Part shown: one piece after another, positions 32,828 through 44,800 of the stretch
Layout: every line of letters starts with the position of its first letter
Position numbering within the stretch: position 1 is the stretch's first letter
DNA from: Pseudomonas sp. RIT623
Lineage (GTDB): Bacteria; Pseudomonadota; Gammaproteobacteria; Pseudomonadales; Pseudomonadaceae
NCBI RefSeq assembly: GCF_004519305.1
Contig: NZ_SOZA01000006.1
Location: 1-64,000, forward strand
Direction: 5' to 3'
Length of the DNA: 64,000 nt
Program-made: the position numbers and the translations under genes
The notes under the pieces: generated by a model
The model's database searches: none
Told to the model about the DNA's origin: nothing
Seen by the model: only the letters and a program-made list of their open reading frames with translations

Positions 32828-35800
32828 ATGGATGTTCGTCAGTTCGCGTTCCTGCTCCGCCAGCCTTCGGCTGCCCTGCAAACCCGTGACACTTTCTGGG
32901 GGCTGTCCAAGCGTGGCCTGGCATTCATGCTGGCCAACATGATGTTCTGGCAGCCGCTGGTGGCCATGGCCGACGGTATCGCGGTCAACGGTAGCGCCAC
33001 CAGCCTCGGCCAGGCTGGCAACGGCGTGCCCATCGTCAACATCGCCGCGCCCAGCGGCGCGGGCCTCTCGCACAACACCTTCAGCGACTACAACGTTGGC
33101 CAGCAGGGGGTGATCCTCAACAACGCCACCAACCGTACCCAGTCCACCCAGCTGGGCGGGATCATCCTGGGCAACAGCAATCTGGGCGGGCGTTCGGCCA
33201 GCGTGATCCTCAACGAGGTCAACGGCGCCAACCCCAGCCAGCTCAAGGGCTACACCGAAGTGGCGGGGCAAGCGGCGCATGTCATCGTCGCCAACCCCTA
33301 TGGTGTTACCTGCAACGGCTGCGGCTTCATCAACACCCCCCGGGCCACCCTGACCACCGGCAAGCCGGTGGTGGAGAACGGCCAATTGCAGCGTTACCAG
33401 GTGGAGCAGGGCAGTGTCGCCATCGAGGGCGTGGGGCTCAACGCCAGCAATGTCGACCAGTTCGAGATCATTACCCGCAGCGCCAAGATCAATGCGCAGA
33501 TCCAGGCCCGGCAACTGGCGGTGGTCGCTGGCGCCAACGACGTCGATGCGCGCACCCTCAAGGCCAGCGCGCGCGCCGCCAACCCGGCGGATGCGCCGCA
33601 ACTGGCCATCGACTCGTCGGCCCTGGGCGGCATGTACGCCGGCGCCATCACCCTGGTCGGCACCGAGGCCGGGGTCGGGGTGAAGCTCGACGGCAAGCTG
33701 ATCGCCAGCGGTGGCGACATCCAGCTCGACGCCAACGGCCAACTGCGCATGGCCCAGGTGACGGCCGACCAGGGCTCGGTGGCGATCAACGCCGGCCAGC
33801 TCGAGACCCAGGGCGCGGTGTATGCCGGCCGCGAACTGAAGGTCAAGACCCAGGGCGACCTGGACAACCGCAACAACCTGGTTGCCGGCCAGCGCATCGA
33901 CCTCGACAGCGGTGGCCGCCTGACCAACCACGCCATCATCGAAGCCGGGGTCAATGCCGACAACAGCCGCAACGCCAGCGGCGACGTGCGCCTGAATGCG
34001 CAGCACATCGACAACCGCGGCCAGAGCGTGGTGGCCAGCCGCGACCTCAGCGCCAGCGCGGCGCAAACCCTGAGCAACCAGGGCGGTACCCTGAGCGGCC
34101 AACGCCAGCTGAGCGCCAGCGCCGAGACCCTCGACAACCACGACAAGGGTCGCCTGCTCAGCTCTGGCCAGGCCAACCTGCAAGCTGGCCGGCTGTTGAA
34201 CGGTCAGGGCGGCTTGATCAAGGCCGACCAGGCCATCGAGGCGCGCGCCGGACACCTCGACAACAACGCCGGTGAGGTGCTCAGCCAGGGCAGCCTGAGC
34301 GCGCAGGTCGAGACGCTGGACAACCTCGCCGGCACCTTGAACGCCGGCCAGCACCTGAGCCTGACCGCCAGCGCCGCGGTGGACAACCGCGGTGGCCAGC
34401 TCACCAGCGTGCAGACCCTCGCGCTCAAGGCCGGGCAGGTGAACAACAGCGCCGCCGGGCGCATCGCCAGCAACCAGGCGTTGAGCGCCAATGTGCGCGG
34501 GCTCGACCAGCATGATGGCGGCCGCCTGACCAGCCTCGGCGAGCTGCGCCTGGACCTCGACAAAGGCCACCTGAACAACCGCGGTGGCTTGATAAATGCC
34601 CCGCGCCTGATCCTGAACAACCTCGACAGCGTCGACAACCACCAGGGCGAGATCTCCAGCGCCGAGGCCTTCGCGCTGGTGGCGCGCAACCTCGACAACA
34701 GCCTGGGCAAGCTGCTGGGCAACCAGGGCCTGAGCGTGCGTCTGGACGAGGCGCTGAACAACGTCGGCGGCCTGGTTTCGGCCAGTGGCGTCAGCGTGCA
34801 CGCGGCCAGCCTGGGCAACCATGACGGCATCGTCACCAGCCGCGCCGACCTGGCCCTGACCCTGGCCGGTGCCAGCGACAACCAGGACGGCGAGATCTCC
34901 AGCGCCGGCAGCACCACCCTCACGGGCGCCAGCCTGGACAACCGCAACGGCCAGGTCAGTGGCGACGGCGCCTTGAATCTGGCCCTCGGCGGCGCCCTGG
35001 ACAACCGCGACGGCCTGCTCGGCTCCGCCGGCAAGATCGACCTCGAGGCGGCCAGCCTGGACAACCGCGAGGCCGGCAAGCTGGTCGGCGACGCGGCCTT
35101 GAATGCCCGCATCGAAGGCCTGCTGGACAACCAGCAGGGCGAGATCATCGTCAAAGGCGCCATCGACCTGCGCGCCGCCAGCCTGGACAACCGCGCCGGC
35201 AAGCTGCGCGCCGACCAACAGGCCGTGCTCAACGTCGACCAGTTGGACAACCGCCAGCAAGGGTTGCTCAACAGCCTGGCGGCGCTGACCTACAACGGCA
35301 CCCGGCTGGACAACCGTGGCGGCCTGCTGATTGCCGCAGGCCCGGTGCGCCTGCAGGGCGCCAGCCTGGACAACAGCGGCGGGCGCATTTCCAGCCAGCG
35401 CGCGCTGGTGGCCCAGGTGACCGAGGTTACCAACCACAAGGGCGTCATGGCCGCCGATGGCGATCTGAGCGTGAGCGGCACCCGCCTGGACAACGGCAAC
35501 AGCGGCAAGCTCGGCAGCAAGCAGGCATTAAAGCTGGAGGTGGCCGAGGTCGACAACCGTGGCGGCGAGCTGTCGAGCCAGACCGGGCTGACGGTCAAGG
35601 GCGCCAAGCTCGACAACAGTGACAGCGGCAAGCTGCTCGCCGGTGGCGACCTCGAGCTGAAGGTGGGCGAACTGCTCAATCGCAATCAGGGCCTGCTGTC
35701 TGGCAAGGCCACGGTGAAAATCGTCGGCCAGCGCCTGGACAACGGCCAAGGCCGCCTGGTCGCCCGCCAGGCCCTGGACATCCGCCTGGACGCCGGCCTG

Positions 35801-38800
35801 GACAACCTGCTCGGCGTGATCAGCGCCGACGGTCGCCTGAGCGCCAGCGTTGGCCGCCTGGACAACAGCACCGGCAAGCTGTCGAGTGTCGATGCCCTGG
35901 CCGTGACCAGCCAGGGCGCGTTGCTCAACCGCAACGGCTCGATCATCGGCGACGCCAGCCTGACCCTCGCCAGCCAGACACTGGACAACAGCGAGGCCGG
36001 CCTGCTCAGCGGCCAGGGCGCGGTCAAGGTCGACACCGGCACCTTCGACAACGGCGCCGGTGCGCGGTTGGTCAGTGGCGATCGCCTCGACCTGACCACC
36101 GGCCAGCTCAACAATGGCCAGGGCAGCCGCATCGCCAGCGAAAAAGCCTTGGTCGCCAGCGTCAGCGGCCTGGCCCAGGACGGTGGCGAGTTGTTCAGCA
36201 AGAGCGCCCTGACCCTCGACCTGAACCAGGGGCGCCTGCGCAACCACAAAGGGTTGATCAACGCGCCGCTGCTGGTGCTCAAGCAACTGGCCGAGGTCGA
36301 TAACCAGAGCGGCGAGATTTCCAGCGCCCAGGCCTTCACCCTGGCGGCCCGCAGCCTGGACAACAGCCACGGCAAGCTGATCGGCCAGCAAAGCCTGACC
36401 TTGCGCATCGAGCAGGTGTTGAACAACCTCGACGGCCTGGTTTCGGCCAATGGCCTGGACCTGCGCAGCCACAGCCTGGACAACAGCCAGGGGCTGATCA
36501 GCAGCCGGGGCACGCAGAACCTGGTGATCGACAGCGTGTTGAACAACCAGGACGGCACGCTGATCGCCGACCAACGCCTGGACCTGCAGGCTGGCACGCT
36601 GACCAACCAGCAAGGGCTGGTATCCGGCAAGCGCGCACTGCAGGCCAAGGTTGGCAACCTCGACAACCAGGCCGGCCAACTGCTGGCCGGGGAAGACCTG
36701 CAACTCAGTGGCGAGGTGCTCGACAACCGTCAGGGCGGCCAGGTGGCGGCGACCCAGAGCCTGGGCCTGCAAGTGGCCAAGGTGGACAACCGTGGCGGCG
36801 AGCTATCGGGCAAGGTCGACGTGACCCTGGTTGGCGCACGCCTGGACAACAGCGACGCTGGCAAGGTCCTGGCCGAGGGCCAGTTGCAACTGACCGTGGC
36901 CGAGCTGATCAACCGCAGCAAGGGCCTGCTTTCAGGCAAAGCCGGCCTGACCCTGAGCGGCGCCAGCCTGGACAACACTGGCGGCCTGCTGCGCAGCCAG
37001 CAAGCGCTGGCCGCGAGCCTGAGCGGCAAGCTGGATAACCGCGATGGCCAGATCGACGCCGAAGGTACCCTGGGCCTGGCCAGTGCCAGCCTCGACAACC
37101 GTGCCGGCGGTATTTCCAGCGGCGGTGCGTTGAGCCTCGAACAAACGGGGGAGATCCTCAACCAGGGCGGCGAACTGCTCACCGATGGCACGCTGCTGCT
37201 CAAAGGCGGCCACCTCGACAACAGCGACCAGGGCATCATCAGCGCCAAGGGCGCGGCCACCGTCACCACCAGCAGCCTGGACAACAGCCGCAAGGGGCGC
37301 CTGGACAGCGCCGCCAGCCTGACGCTGGTCAGCGGCCAATTGACCAACCGCGATGCCGGCCGCCTCGGCAGCAACGGCGCGGTGAGTGTCAGTGTCAGCG
37401 GCCTGGATCAGCAGGGCGGCCAGCTGTTCAGCCATAGCGCCCTGACCTTGGACCTCAACCACGGCCTGCTGGACAACCGCCGGGGCCTGATCAACGCGCC
37501 GCTGCTGGTGCTCAAGCAGCTCGATGGGGTCGACAACCAAGGTGGCGAGATATCCTCGGCCCAGGCTTTTACCCTGGCTGCCCGTAGCCTGGACAACAAC
37601 GCTGGCAAGTTGCTGGGCAACCAGGCGCTGACCCTGCGCATCGACCAGGCCCTGAACAACATCAAGGGCCTGGTGGCGGCAGCGAGCGTCGATGCCCAGG
37701 CCGCCAGCCTGGATAACCGCGGCGGTACCCTGGCCAGTCGCGGCGATCTGCGCCTGCAACTGGCCGATGGCCTGAACAACGGCCAGCAAGGGCTGATCAG
37801 CGCAGTGGACAAGCTGGCGATCAGCAGCCGGTCGCTCGACAACCAGGGCGGGGCGCTGCTCGGCAGCGCCATCGCCATCGACCTGGGCAGCGCCACGGGT
37901 GACCTGAACAACGACGGCGGCCTGATCAAGACTGAGGGCGTGTTGACCCTCACGCATCTGCGCGACCTGAGCAACCAGGGCGGCGAGCTGTCCACCCAGC
38001 AAGGCCTGGTGCTCGAGGCTCGCAACCTGGACAACAGCGCTGGCAAGTTGATCAGCAGCGCCCAACTCACACTCAACGCCCAGCGCCTGCTCAACCAGGC
38101 CGGCCTGGTCTCGGGCTGGCAGGGGCTGAACGTCACTGTCGACAGCCTCGACAACCGCAACCTGGGCACCTTGTCCAGCCGCAGTGGCGCGTTGCAGGCG
38201 CAGGTCGGCGGCGACCTGCTCAACAGCGGTGGTGGCGCCTTGGTCAGCCAGCAGGCGCTGACGGTCAAGGCCGTCAACCTGGACAACAGCGCCAAGGGCA
38301 TCCTCTCCAGCGGCGCCAATCAACACCTGGATATCACCGGCCGGCTCGACAACGGCCAGGGTGGCCTGATCGATAGCGGCGCGGCCCTGACCCTCAAGGC
38401 CGTGACCCTGGGCAACGTCGCCGGTGCTATCAACGCCCAGCAGGCCCTGACGCTCAACGCCACTACCCTGGACAACAGCGGCGGCACCTTGGTCGGTAAT
38501 GGCGCGGTCAGCCTCGACCTGCTCGGCGCCTTGACCAATACCCAAGGCAAGCTGGCCAGCGCCGGCCCGCTGCGCATCGAGCGTGCCACCCAGGTCGGCA
38601 ACCAGGGCGGGCAAATCGTCAGCCAGGGCCTGCTGAGCCTGCTGGCCGGCAGCCTCGACAACCGCAACCGTGGCACGCTGGCGTCCAGCCAGGCCTTGAC
38701 CCTGAGCGTGGCCGGCGCCGTGCAGAACGACGCCGACGGCCTGATCTACAGCCAGGGCGGCGACCTCGAGGTACACGCCGCCAGCCTGAGCAACGCCAAG

Positions 38801-41800
38801 GGCACGCTGCAAGGGCAGGGCGCCCTGCAGCTGGTGACCGGCGATATCGACAACCAGGGCGGGCGGATTCTCGCCGACAGTGGCAACCTCGACGTCAGCG
38901 CCGGCCAACTGGACAACCGTGGCGGTGTGCTGGCCAGCCTCAAGGGTGGCGTGAGCGCCGACCTGCGCGGCGTGCTGCGCAACGGCTATGACCTGAACAA
39001 CAACCGCCAGGGCGGCGTGACCCAGGGCCAGTTCCTGACCCTCAAGGCCCTGGGTGGCATCGATAACTATGGCGGGCGTATTTCCGCCCAGGGCGGCGAC
39101 GCCAAAATCACCACCGCCGACTTCGACAACCGTAACGGCGGCTTGTACGCCAAGGGCCTGGTGCAGGTCAGCGGCGGCAATTTCGACAACAGTGGCGACA
39201 ACCACGGCCAGATCGGCGGCCAGCGCATCGACCTCGACCTCAGCGGTGCGCTGAACAACCGCTCGGGCATCATCGAAAGCGACAGCACCCTGGCGATCAA
39301 GGCCGCCAGCCTCGACAACCAGGCCGGCCAACTGCGCGCCCTGGGCAACAGCGGCGCCACTCGCCTGCAGATTGGCGGCCAGTTCGACAACCGCAACGGC
39401 ACCCTGGAAACCGCCAACACCGACCTCAGCCTGGGCGTCGGCAGCTTCCTCAACGGCGGCGGCAGCCTGCTGCACGTGGGCAACGGCACCTTCGATATCG
39501 CCACCGCCCATGTCACCGGTGCCGGCGGCAGCATCGTCACCCGTGGCGGCCTGACCCTCAACGCTGGCAGCTGGCGCAACAGCAACGTCATCCAGGCCGG
39601 GCGCCTGACGGTCAATGTCGGCGATTTCAGCCAGACCGCCAGCGGCCAGCTACTGGCCAGCCAAGCGCTGGTCGGCAGTGGCGGCAACTGGAGCAACGAT
39701 GGCCTGATCGCCAGTGACGGCAGCCTCAGCCTGAATCTGGGCGGCACCTACACGGGCAGCGGCCGCCTGAGCAGCCGTGGCGACCTCGGCCTTGGCGCCG
39801 GGCAGCTCAACCTTGGCGGCACCGGCAGCATCGCCGGCGGCGGCGCGACCAGCGTCTCGGTTGCCGGGCAACTGAACAACGCCGGGCGCCTGACCTCCGC
39901 GGCCGGCCTCAGCCTTGGCGCCGGCGCCGTCAACAACACCGGCACCCTGGGCGCGGCGCAGAACATGACCCTGACCACCGGCGCCCTGGTCAACGACCAT
40001 GGCCTGCTGTTCAGCGGTGCCGACATGGGCCTGCGCGTCGACAGCCTGAACAACAGTTACGCCGATGTGTACAGCCTCGGCAGCCTGACCATCGACCGCG
40101 ACGGCCAGGGCAGCTTGGCCAGCCGCATCGTCAACAGCTCGGGCTCGCTGCAAAGCGATGGCTCGATGAGCCTGGCCGCCAGCACCATCGAGAACGTGCG
40201 CGCGGTGCTCAAGACCGACAACAAGGGCGTGTACACCGCCCGCATCGGTGAAGTCGCCTGTATCGAGGGCTACAACGCCGGCGACTGCGGCGGCAAGCGC
40301 AACCACGTCTGGGAAATCGTCCAGCGCGACAAGTTCGATGTCACCGAGGCCAGCGCCGCGTCGAACATCACCACGGGCGCCAACCTCACGATCCGCGGCG
40401 GCGACCTGCTCAACAGCAGCAGCACCATCGCTGCCGCCGGCAGCCTGGTGGCGTCGGTGAACAACCTCACCAACAGCGGCGTGGAGACCGGCGAGACCGA
40501 GACCACCCGTATCTTCCGCTCGGCGCGCACCAAGAACGCCGGCGGCTGGTACAGCGTCGCCAACTCGGTCACCAGCAAGTACTGGTACGAGAGCGCGGGC
40601 TACAACCCCAACGACCTGGGCGGCCTACAAGGCGCCCTGGCCGGCTTCATCGGCATGACAGAAGCGGAGCTGGTATCGCTGGGCAGCAGCCGCAAGCTCG
40701 CAGGCGGCGACCAGAGCTACGCCGGGGTGATGCAGGCCGGCGGCGCGGTGAGCATCACGGCCGGCAACAACATCAGCAACAGCGTGGTACGTCCGGGCTA
40801 CGACTACATCGGCAGCGGCGCGCGAACCGACACCTCGGCGCCGGGCACGGCGTTCTCCACCCGGATCAACCTCAACCAGCAGTTGCCGCCAGACCTGGCC
40901 CAGCAGCAGGTCAATCCGCTGGCGCTGCCCGGCTTCAGCCTGCCGAGCGGCCAGCATGGCTTGTTCCGCCTGAGCAGCGACGCAGGCAGCGTGCCGGCCA
41001 ACAGCGGCCCGCAAACCTGGACACTGGGCGGCGCCAGCCTGAGCGCGGTGCAACGCCAGCAACCGCTGCCGCTGGCACAGGCCCGCGATATCAACCTGGC
41101 CGACGCCGCCCAGGCGGCCGCGCGTCGTACCGAACTGAGCACCGCCAACCGCGTCCCGGTGGGCAGCATCGGCGAGGCCAGCGCCCTCGACACCGCCTTG
41201 CCTGGCAGCGGCAACGGCCCGCTGTTGCCGGGGCGATCGTCGGTAGATGACGCCATCAGCCAGGCGTCGACCCTAGCCGGCCAGGCCCCGGCGCCGATCA
41301 GCATCGACCGGGTGCAGGGCCTGCCCGACAGCAGCGTGCGCAGCAACCCGCACAAGTACCTGATCGAAACCAACCCGGTACTCACCGACCTCAAGCAGTT
41401 CATGAGTTCGGACTACCTGCTGGGCAAGCTCGGCTACGACCCCGACCTGAGCGCCAAGCGCCTGGGCGACGGTTTCTACGAGCAGAAGCTGGTGCAGCAG
41501 GCCGTGGTCGCGCGCACCGGCCAGCGCTTCATTGGCGGCCAGGACACCGACGAGAAGCTGTTCAAGTACCTGATGGACAACGCCATCCAGAGCAAGCAGC
41601 AGCTCAACCTGGCGGTGGGCGTCAGCCTGACCGCCGAGCAGGTGGCGGCCCTGACCCACGACATCGTCTGGCTGGAAAGCGCCGAGGTGAATGGCGAGCA
41701 GGTGCTGGTGCCGGTGCTCTACCTGGCCCACTCCAACGACCGCCTGGCGCCCAACGGCGCGTTGATCGCCGGCAGCGACGTCAACCTGATCGCCGGGCAG

Positions 41801-44800
41801 AACCTCGACAACGTCGGTACCCTGCGCGCGAGCAACAACCTCTCGGCCCAGGCTGGCAACAACCTGGTCAACAGTGGCCTGGTCCAGGCCGGCAACCGCC
41901 TTGACCTGCTGGCGGGCAACAACCTGGTGAACCAGGCCGGCGGCATCATCGCCGGGCGTGACGTGAGCCTCACTGCCACCCAGGATGTGATCAACGAACG
42001 CACGCTGACTTCGCACCAGAGCAGCAACGGCAGCTATGCCCAGCGGCGCGACTTCGTCGACAACGCAGCCCGGGTCGAGGCGGCCAACAACCTGGCGATC
42101 AATGCCGGGCGCGACCTGGTCAATCGTGGCGGCGTGCTCGAAAGTGGCGCCGACACCAGCCTCAAGGCCGGGCGCGATGTCAGGTTGACCGCGGTCGAGC
42201 AAGTGGTCAGCAACGACCAGGGCGTGCGCTCCAACGGCCTGAGCGTGACCCAGAACGGCGCGAGCCTCAAGACCGGACGTGACCTGGCCGTCAGTGCCGG
42301 GCGCGATATCACCGCGGTCGCCAGTGCCATCGAGGCCAAGCGCGATGTAGCGATGACCGCGACCGGGGACCTGAGCCTGGTGTCCGCCGCCAACGAGCAG
42401 CATTCGGCGAGCAAGACCAGGAAGGTCACCAGCCAGGAAGATCATGTCCAGCAAGTGGCCAGCACCGTGCTGGCCGGCGGCAACGTGACGCTCAAGGCCG
42501 GCGATGACCTGAGCCTGAGCGCCAGCCGGGTGACCGCGGGCAATGAGGCGTATCTGTATGCCGGCGGTGACGTGAACCTGGTCGCCGAGGAAAACAGCGA
42601 CTACAGCTATTACCGCAAGACCAAGACCAGCCGCTCCGGACTTTCGAGCAGCCAGAAAACCCGCATCGACAGCAGCAATGCGGTCACCCAGGAAGGCTCG
42701 TCGGTCAGCGGCGACACGGTGGCGATCCGCGCCGGGCAGGATATCGGCGTCTCGGCCAGCAGTATCGTGTCGACCCACGACACGCGCCTGGTGGCGGGTG
42801 GCAACGTACAGATCGAGAGCGCCACGCAAACCTTCGAGCAGAGCCAGTCGACTTCGAAGAAAAAGTCCGGCCTGCTCAGCAGTGGCGGCATCGGCTTCAC
42901 CCTCGGTTCGACCAGCCTGGAGAACACCTCCACCAGCAAGACCGAGAGCGGCAAGGCCAGCACCGTCGGCAGCGTGCTCGGCAGCGTGTCCATCGAGGCC
43001 GGCAAGGACCTGGGCATCAAGGGCTCCGAGGTCATCGCCGGCAAGGACATCACCCTGGTCGGGCAGAACGTCGAGATCGTCGCGGCCGAACACCACAACA
43101 CCAGCGAGCAGACGTCCAAGAGCAAGAGCAGCGGCCTGACCCTGGCCTTGTCCGGCACGGTCGGCAGCGCCGTGGACGCCGCCTACCAGACCACCAAGCA
43201 GGCCACCCAGGAAGAAGACAGCCGGCTCTCGGCCCTGCAAGGCATCAAGGCCGGCCTGACCGGCATCCAGGCCTGGCAGGCCGCGCAGGAAAATGGCGGC
43301 ATGACCTCGGAGAACGCCGGCCAGTTCGTCGGCGTCTCCATCTCGCTCGGCGGGCAGAAGTCCAGCTCGCGCCAGACCCAGGAGCAGACCGTCAGCCAGG
43401 GCAGCAGCCTGACCAGCGGCAACGACCTGACCATCGTCGCCAAAGGCAACCAGGCAGACGCCACGGGCGGCGATATCCATGTGCAGGGCAGCAAGCTCAA
43501 GGCTGGCAACGACCTGTCGCTGGAGGCCGAGCGTGACATTTTGCTGGAGGCCGCGGCCAACACGCAGAAGCTGGACGGCAAGAACAGCAGCAGTGGCGGC
43601 GCCATCGGCGCCAGTATCGGTGTTGGCCCGAACGGCGGTGGCCTGAGCATCTTCGCCAATGCCAACAAAGGCAGCGGCAAGGAGAAGGGCAACGGCACCA
43701 CCTGGAGCGAAACCACCCTGGATGCCGGTCACCAGGCCAGCTTGCTCAGCGGGCGGGATACCACGCTCAAGGGGGCGCAGGTCAACGGTGACAAGGTGGT
43801 CGCCGATGTGGGGCGCGACCTTACGCTGCAGAGCCTGCAGGACACCGACGACTACAAGTCCAAGCAGAGCAACGTCAGCGGCGGCGCGAGCGTCACCATC
43901 ATTGGTGCCGGCGGAGCCAGCGGCAACCTCAGCGTCAGCCAGAGCAAGCTCGACTCCACCTACAAGAGCGTGCAGGAGCAGACCGGGCTGTTCGCCGGCA
44001 AGGGCGGTTACCAGGTCGAGGTGGGCAAGCACACCCAGCTCGACGGCAGCGTCATCGCCAGCACCGCCGAAGCCGACAAGAACCGCCTGAGCACCGGCAC
44101 CCTGGGCTGGAGCGATATCAAGAACAAGGCCGAGTTCAAGAGCGAGATGGCCAGCGCCAGCATCAGCGGTGGCAACAGCGGCTCGAGCGGTTTCACCAGC
44201 AACATGCCGACCGGCACGCTGATCGCCTTCAACCACAGTGGCAGCGCCAGCGGCACCACCTCCTCGGCGGTGTCCGACGGCACCCTGCAGATCCGCGATC
44301 CAGACCAGCAGAAGCAGGACGTCGCGACCCTGAGCCGTGACGTCGAGCATGCCAACGACAGCATCAGCCCGATCTTCGACAAGGAGAAAGAGCAGCGGCG
44401 TCTGCAGCAGGTGCAGTTGATTGCCGATATCGGCAACCAGGTGTCGGACATCGTGCGCACCCAGGGCCAGCTCAAGGCCAAGGAGGAAGGCCGTGCCGAG
44501 CTGAAGGCGCGTGGAGTCGAGGAGCCGGGGAAAGACGCGAGCCAAGAGGCGGTACAGGAGTACCAGAGAAAGCTGGCGGGTACCGATGCTTACCAGAGGA
44601 TCATGGGTAAGTACGGTACCGGAAGCGATTATCAGAAGGCGACTCAGGCGGTCACAGCGGCGCTACAGGGCCTTGCCGGGGGCAACATCGGCGGTGCGCT
44701 TGCGGGCGCGTCGGCGCCATACCTGGCCGGGGTGATCAAGAGGGTTGCTGGTGACAATGAAACTGCACGGATCATGGCGCATGCGGTTCTCGGTGCAGTT

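Noticed and set aside
34000..39300. Dense short repeats (AGCCTGGACAACCGC-like) that could suggest a CRISPR or satellite array
   Set aside because: The repeats keep reading frame and encode the SLDNR filament pattern of CdiA, with irregular spacing and no unique spacers.
41273..44545. Very long open frame on the minus strand opposite cdiA (about 1,090 codons), and similar ones at 36932-39511 and 32810-35437
   Set aside because: They mirror a GC-rich repetitive coding sequence and give low-complexity Ala/Val/Gln/Gly translations with no domain; the plus strand is an unambiguous CdiA.
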